Program-made: the position numbers and the translations under genes
The notes under the pieces: generated by a model
Database searches by the model: none
Seen by the model: the letters and a program-made list of their open reading frames with translations, nothing else
Told to the model about the DNA's origin: nothing
In this document: positions 13,291 to 13,429 of the stretch, in pieces
Layout of the letters: each line of letters opens with the position of its first letter
Numbering within the stretch: the stretch's first letter is position 1
Source of the DNA: Oscillospiraceae bacterium
Lineage (GTDB): Bacteria > Bacillota > Clostridia > Christensenellales > Aristaeellaceae
Assembly (NCBI GenBank): GCA_031266295.1
Contig: JAISBH010000246.1
Span: forward strand, 1-13,429
DNA length: 13,429 nucleotides
Direction of reading: 5' to 3'

Positions 13291-13429
13291 GTAGAGTAGG
13301 GGAACGCCGCCTTGCTGCATTACTGCAGTAGGTTTACTCGCCCCTCTCCCGGAACCGGACTTACCTCTCTCAAGGTATCCGGCTCCCCATCGATGCTCCT
13401 TCAGTTTAGGAACTCTTTTTTTTTACCGT
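13291..13429 (-). mobile_element. 3' end of a group II intron (domains V and VI), entering from the right edge
   Basis: On the minus strand a 34-nt domain V (13385-13352) is followed by a 3-nt joiner and a domain VI (about 13348-13294). The stem of domain VI, GAGAGGGG with CCCCT-A-CTC, leaves one A unpaired (13297), the expected branch point, 7th base from the end. Domain VI is capped by CTGCA-GTAA-TGCAG. The intron would end ...CTCTAC at 13291, fitting the usual AY end. Upstream of domain V only about 44 bases remain, so whether a reverse transcriptase/maturase is encoded cannot be seen. The 3' exon starts GTTGGAAATAATTT and leads to the nuclease promoter about 100 bases further on. Confidence 0.82.
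13352..13385 (-). ncRNA. Group II intron domain V
   Basis: The hairpin GAGCCGGATACCTT-GAGA-GAGGTA-AG-TCCGGTTC (given here in parts) is exactly 34 nt, the standard length. It has the catalytic AGC triad at positions 2-4, a GAGA (GNRA) tetraloop and the two-base bulge AG. The layout matches that of the Lactococcus Ll.LtrB domain V base for base in structure. Confidence 0.87.

Noticed and set aside
12805..13299. Plus-strand open frame (164 codons) opposite the start of the nuclease gene and reaching the intron boundary
   Set aside because: It is antisense to the nuclease core motifs and crosses that gene's promoter; no supporting site or domain.

Overview
The window looks like a chromosomal segment of a moderately GC-rich member of the Bacillota (probably Clostridia). 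The basis is strong AGGAGG-type ribosome binding sites, TTGACA/TATAAT-type promoters, a CUT1 sugar transporter operon with no ATPase gene of its own, a DUF624 (YesL-like) membrane protein, a tRNA with encoded CCA, a PD-(D/E)XK 'transposase'-type nuclease and a group II intron. The assignment rests on style and gene content, not on a marker gene. All protein genes lie on the minus strand; the tRNA gene is the only gene on the plus strand.

Read in the direction of transcription (right to left), the right edge (13291-13429) holds the 3' end of a group II intron, with domains V and VI recognisable. About 100 bases after its 3' splice site comes a good promoter and an Rpn/PD-(D/E)XK nuclease gene (12219-13136). 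This gene carries a strong in-frame internal ribosome binding site and start, and could make a separate 78-residue C-terminal protein. Its 3' end lies in a perfect 22-bp inverted repeat. Positions 10773-12218 have no protein gene. They hold a tRNA-Trp(CCA) with its own promoter and terminator, set among palindromic dispersed repeats: two near-identical 53-nt REP-like units, a third inverted partial copy, and a roughly 500-bp segment bounded by inverted repeats.

Positions 4527-10672 form one probable operon: sugar-binding lipoprotein, intrinsic hairpin, two CUT1 permeases, DUF624 protein, D-galactonate dehydratase (DgoD) and a short-chain dehydrogenase. The genes are packed tightly (gaps of 3, 22 and 10 bases and one TGATG overlap). 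The likely job is uptake of a sugar-acid-containing compound followed by oxidation and dehydration to a 2-keto-3-deoxy sugar acid. The later kinase and aldolase and the transporter ATPase must be encoded elsewhere. The lipoprotein gene contains a run of 14 G directly after the lipobox, which makes it a candidate on/off switch by slippage. A long nested hairpin (4451-4527) closes this operon.

Positions 1-4390 form a second operon for a peptide/nickel-type (Opp/Dpp) ABC transporter: promoter, family 5 binding protein, hairpin, OppB-like and OppC-like permeases, and the first 158 codons of an OppD-like ATPase that runs off the left edge. Its binding protein has a cleavable signal peptide but no lipobox, unlike the sugar-binding protein.

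I did not find a clearly new multi-gene system. The best leads are the gene-within-gene layout of the Rpn-type nuclease, the poly-G tract and the repeat architecture around the tRNA.
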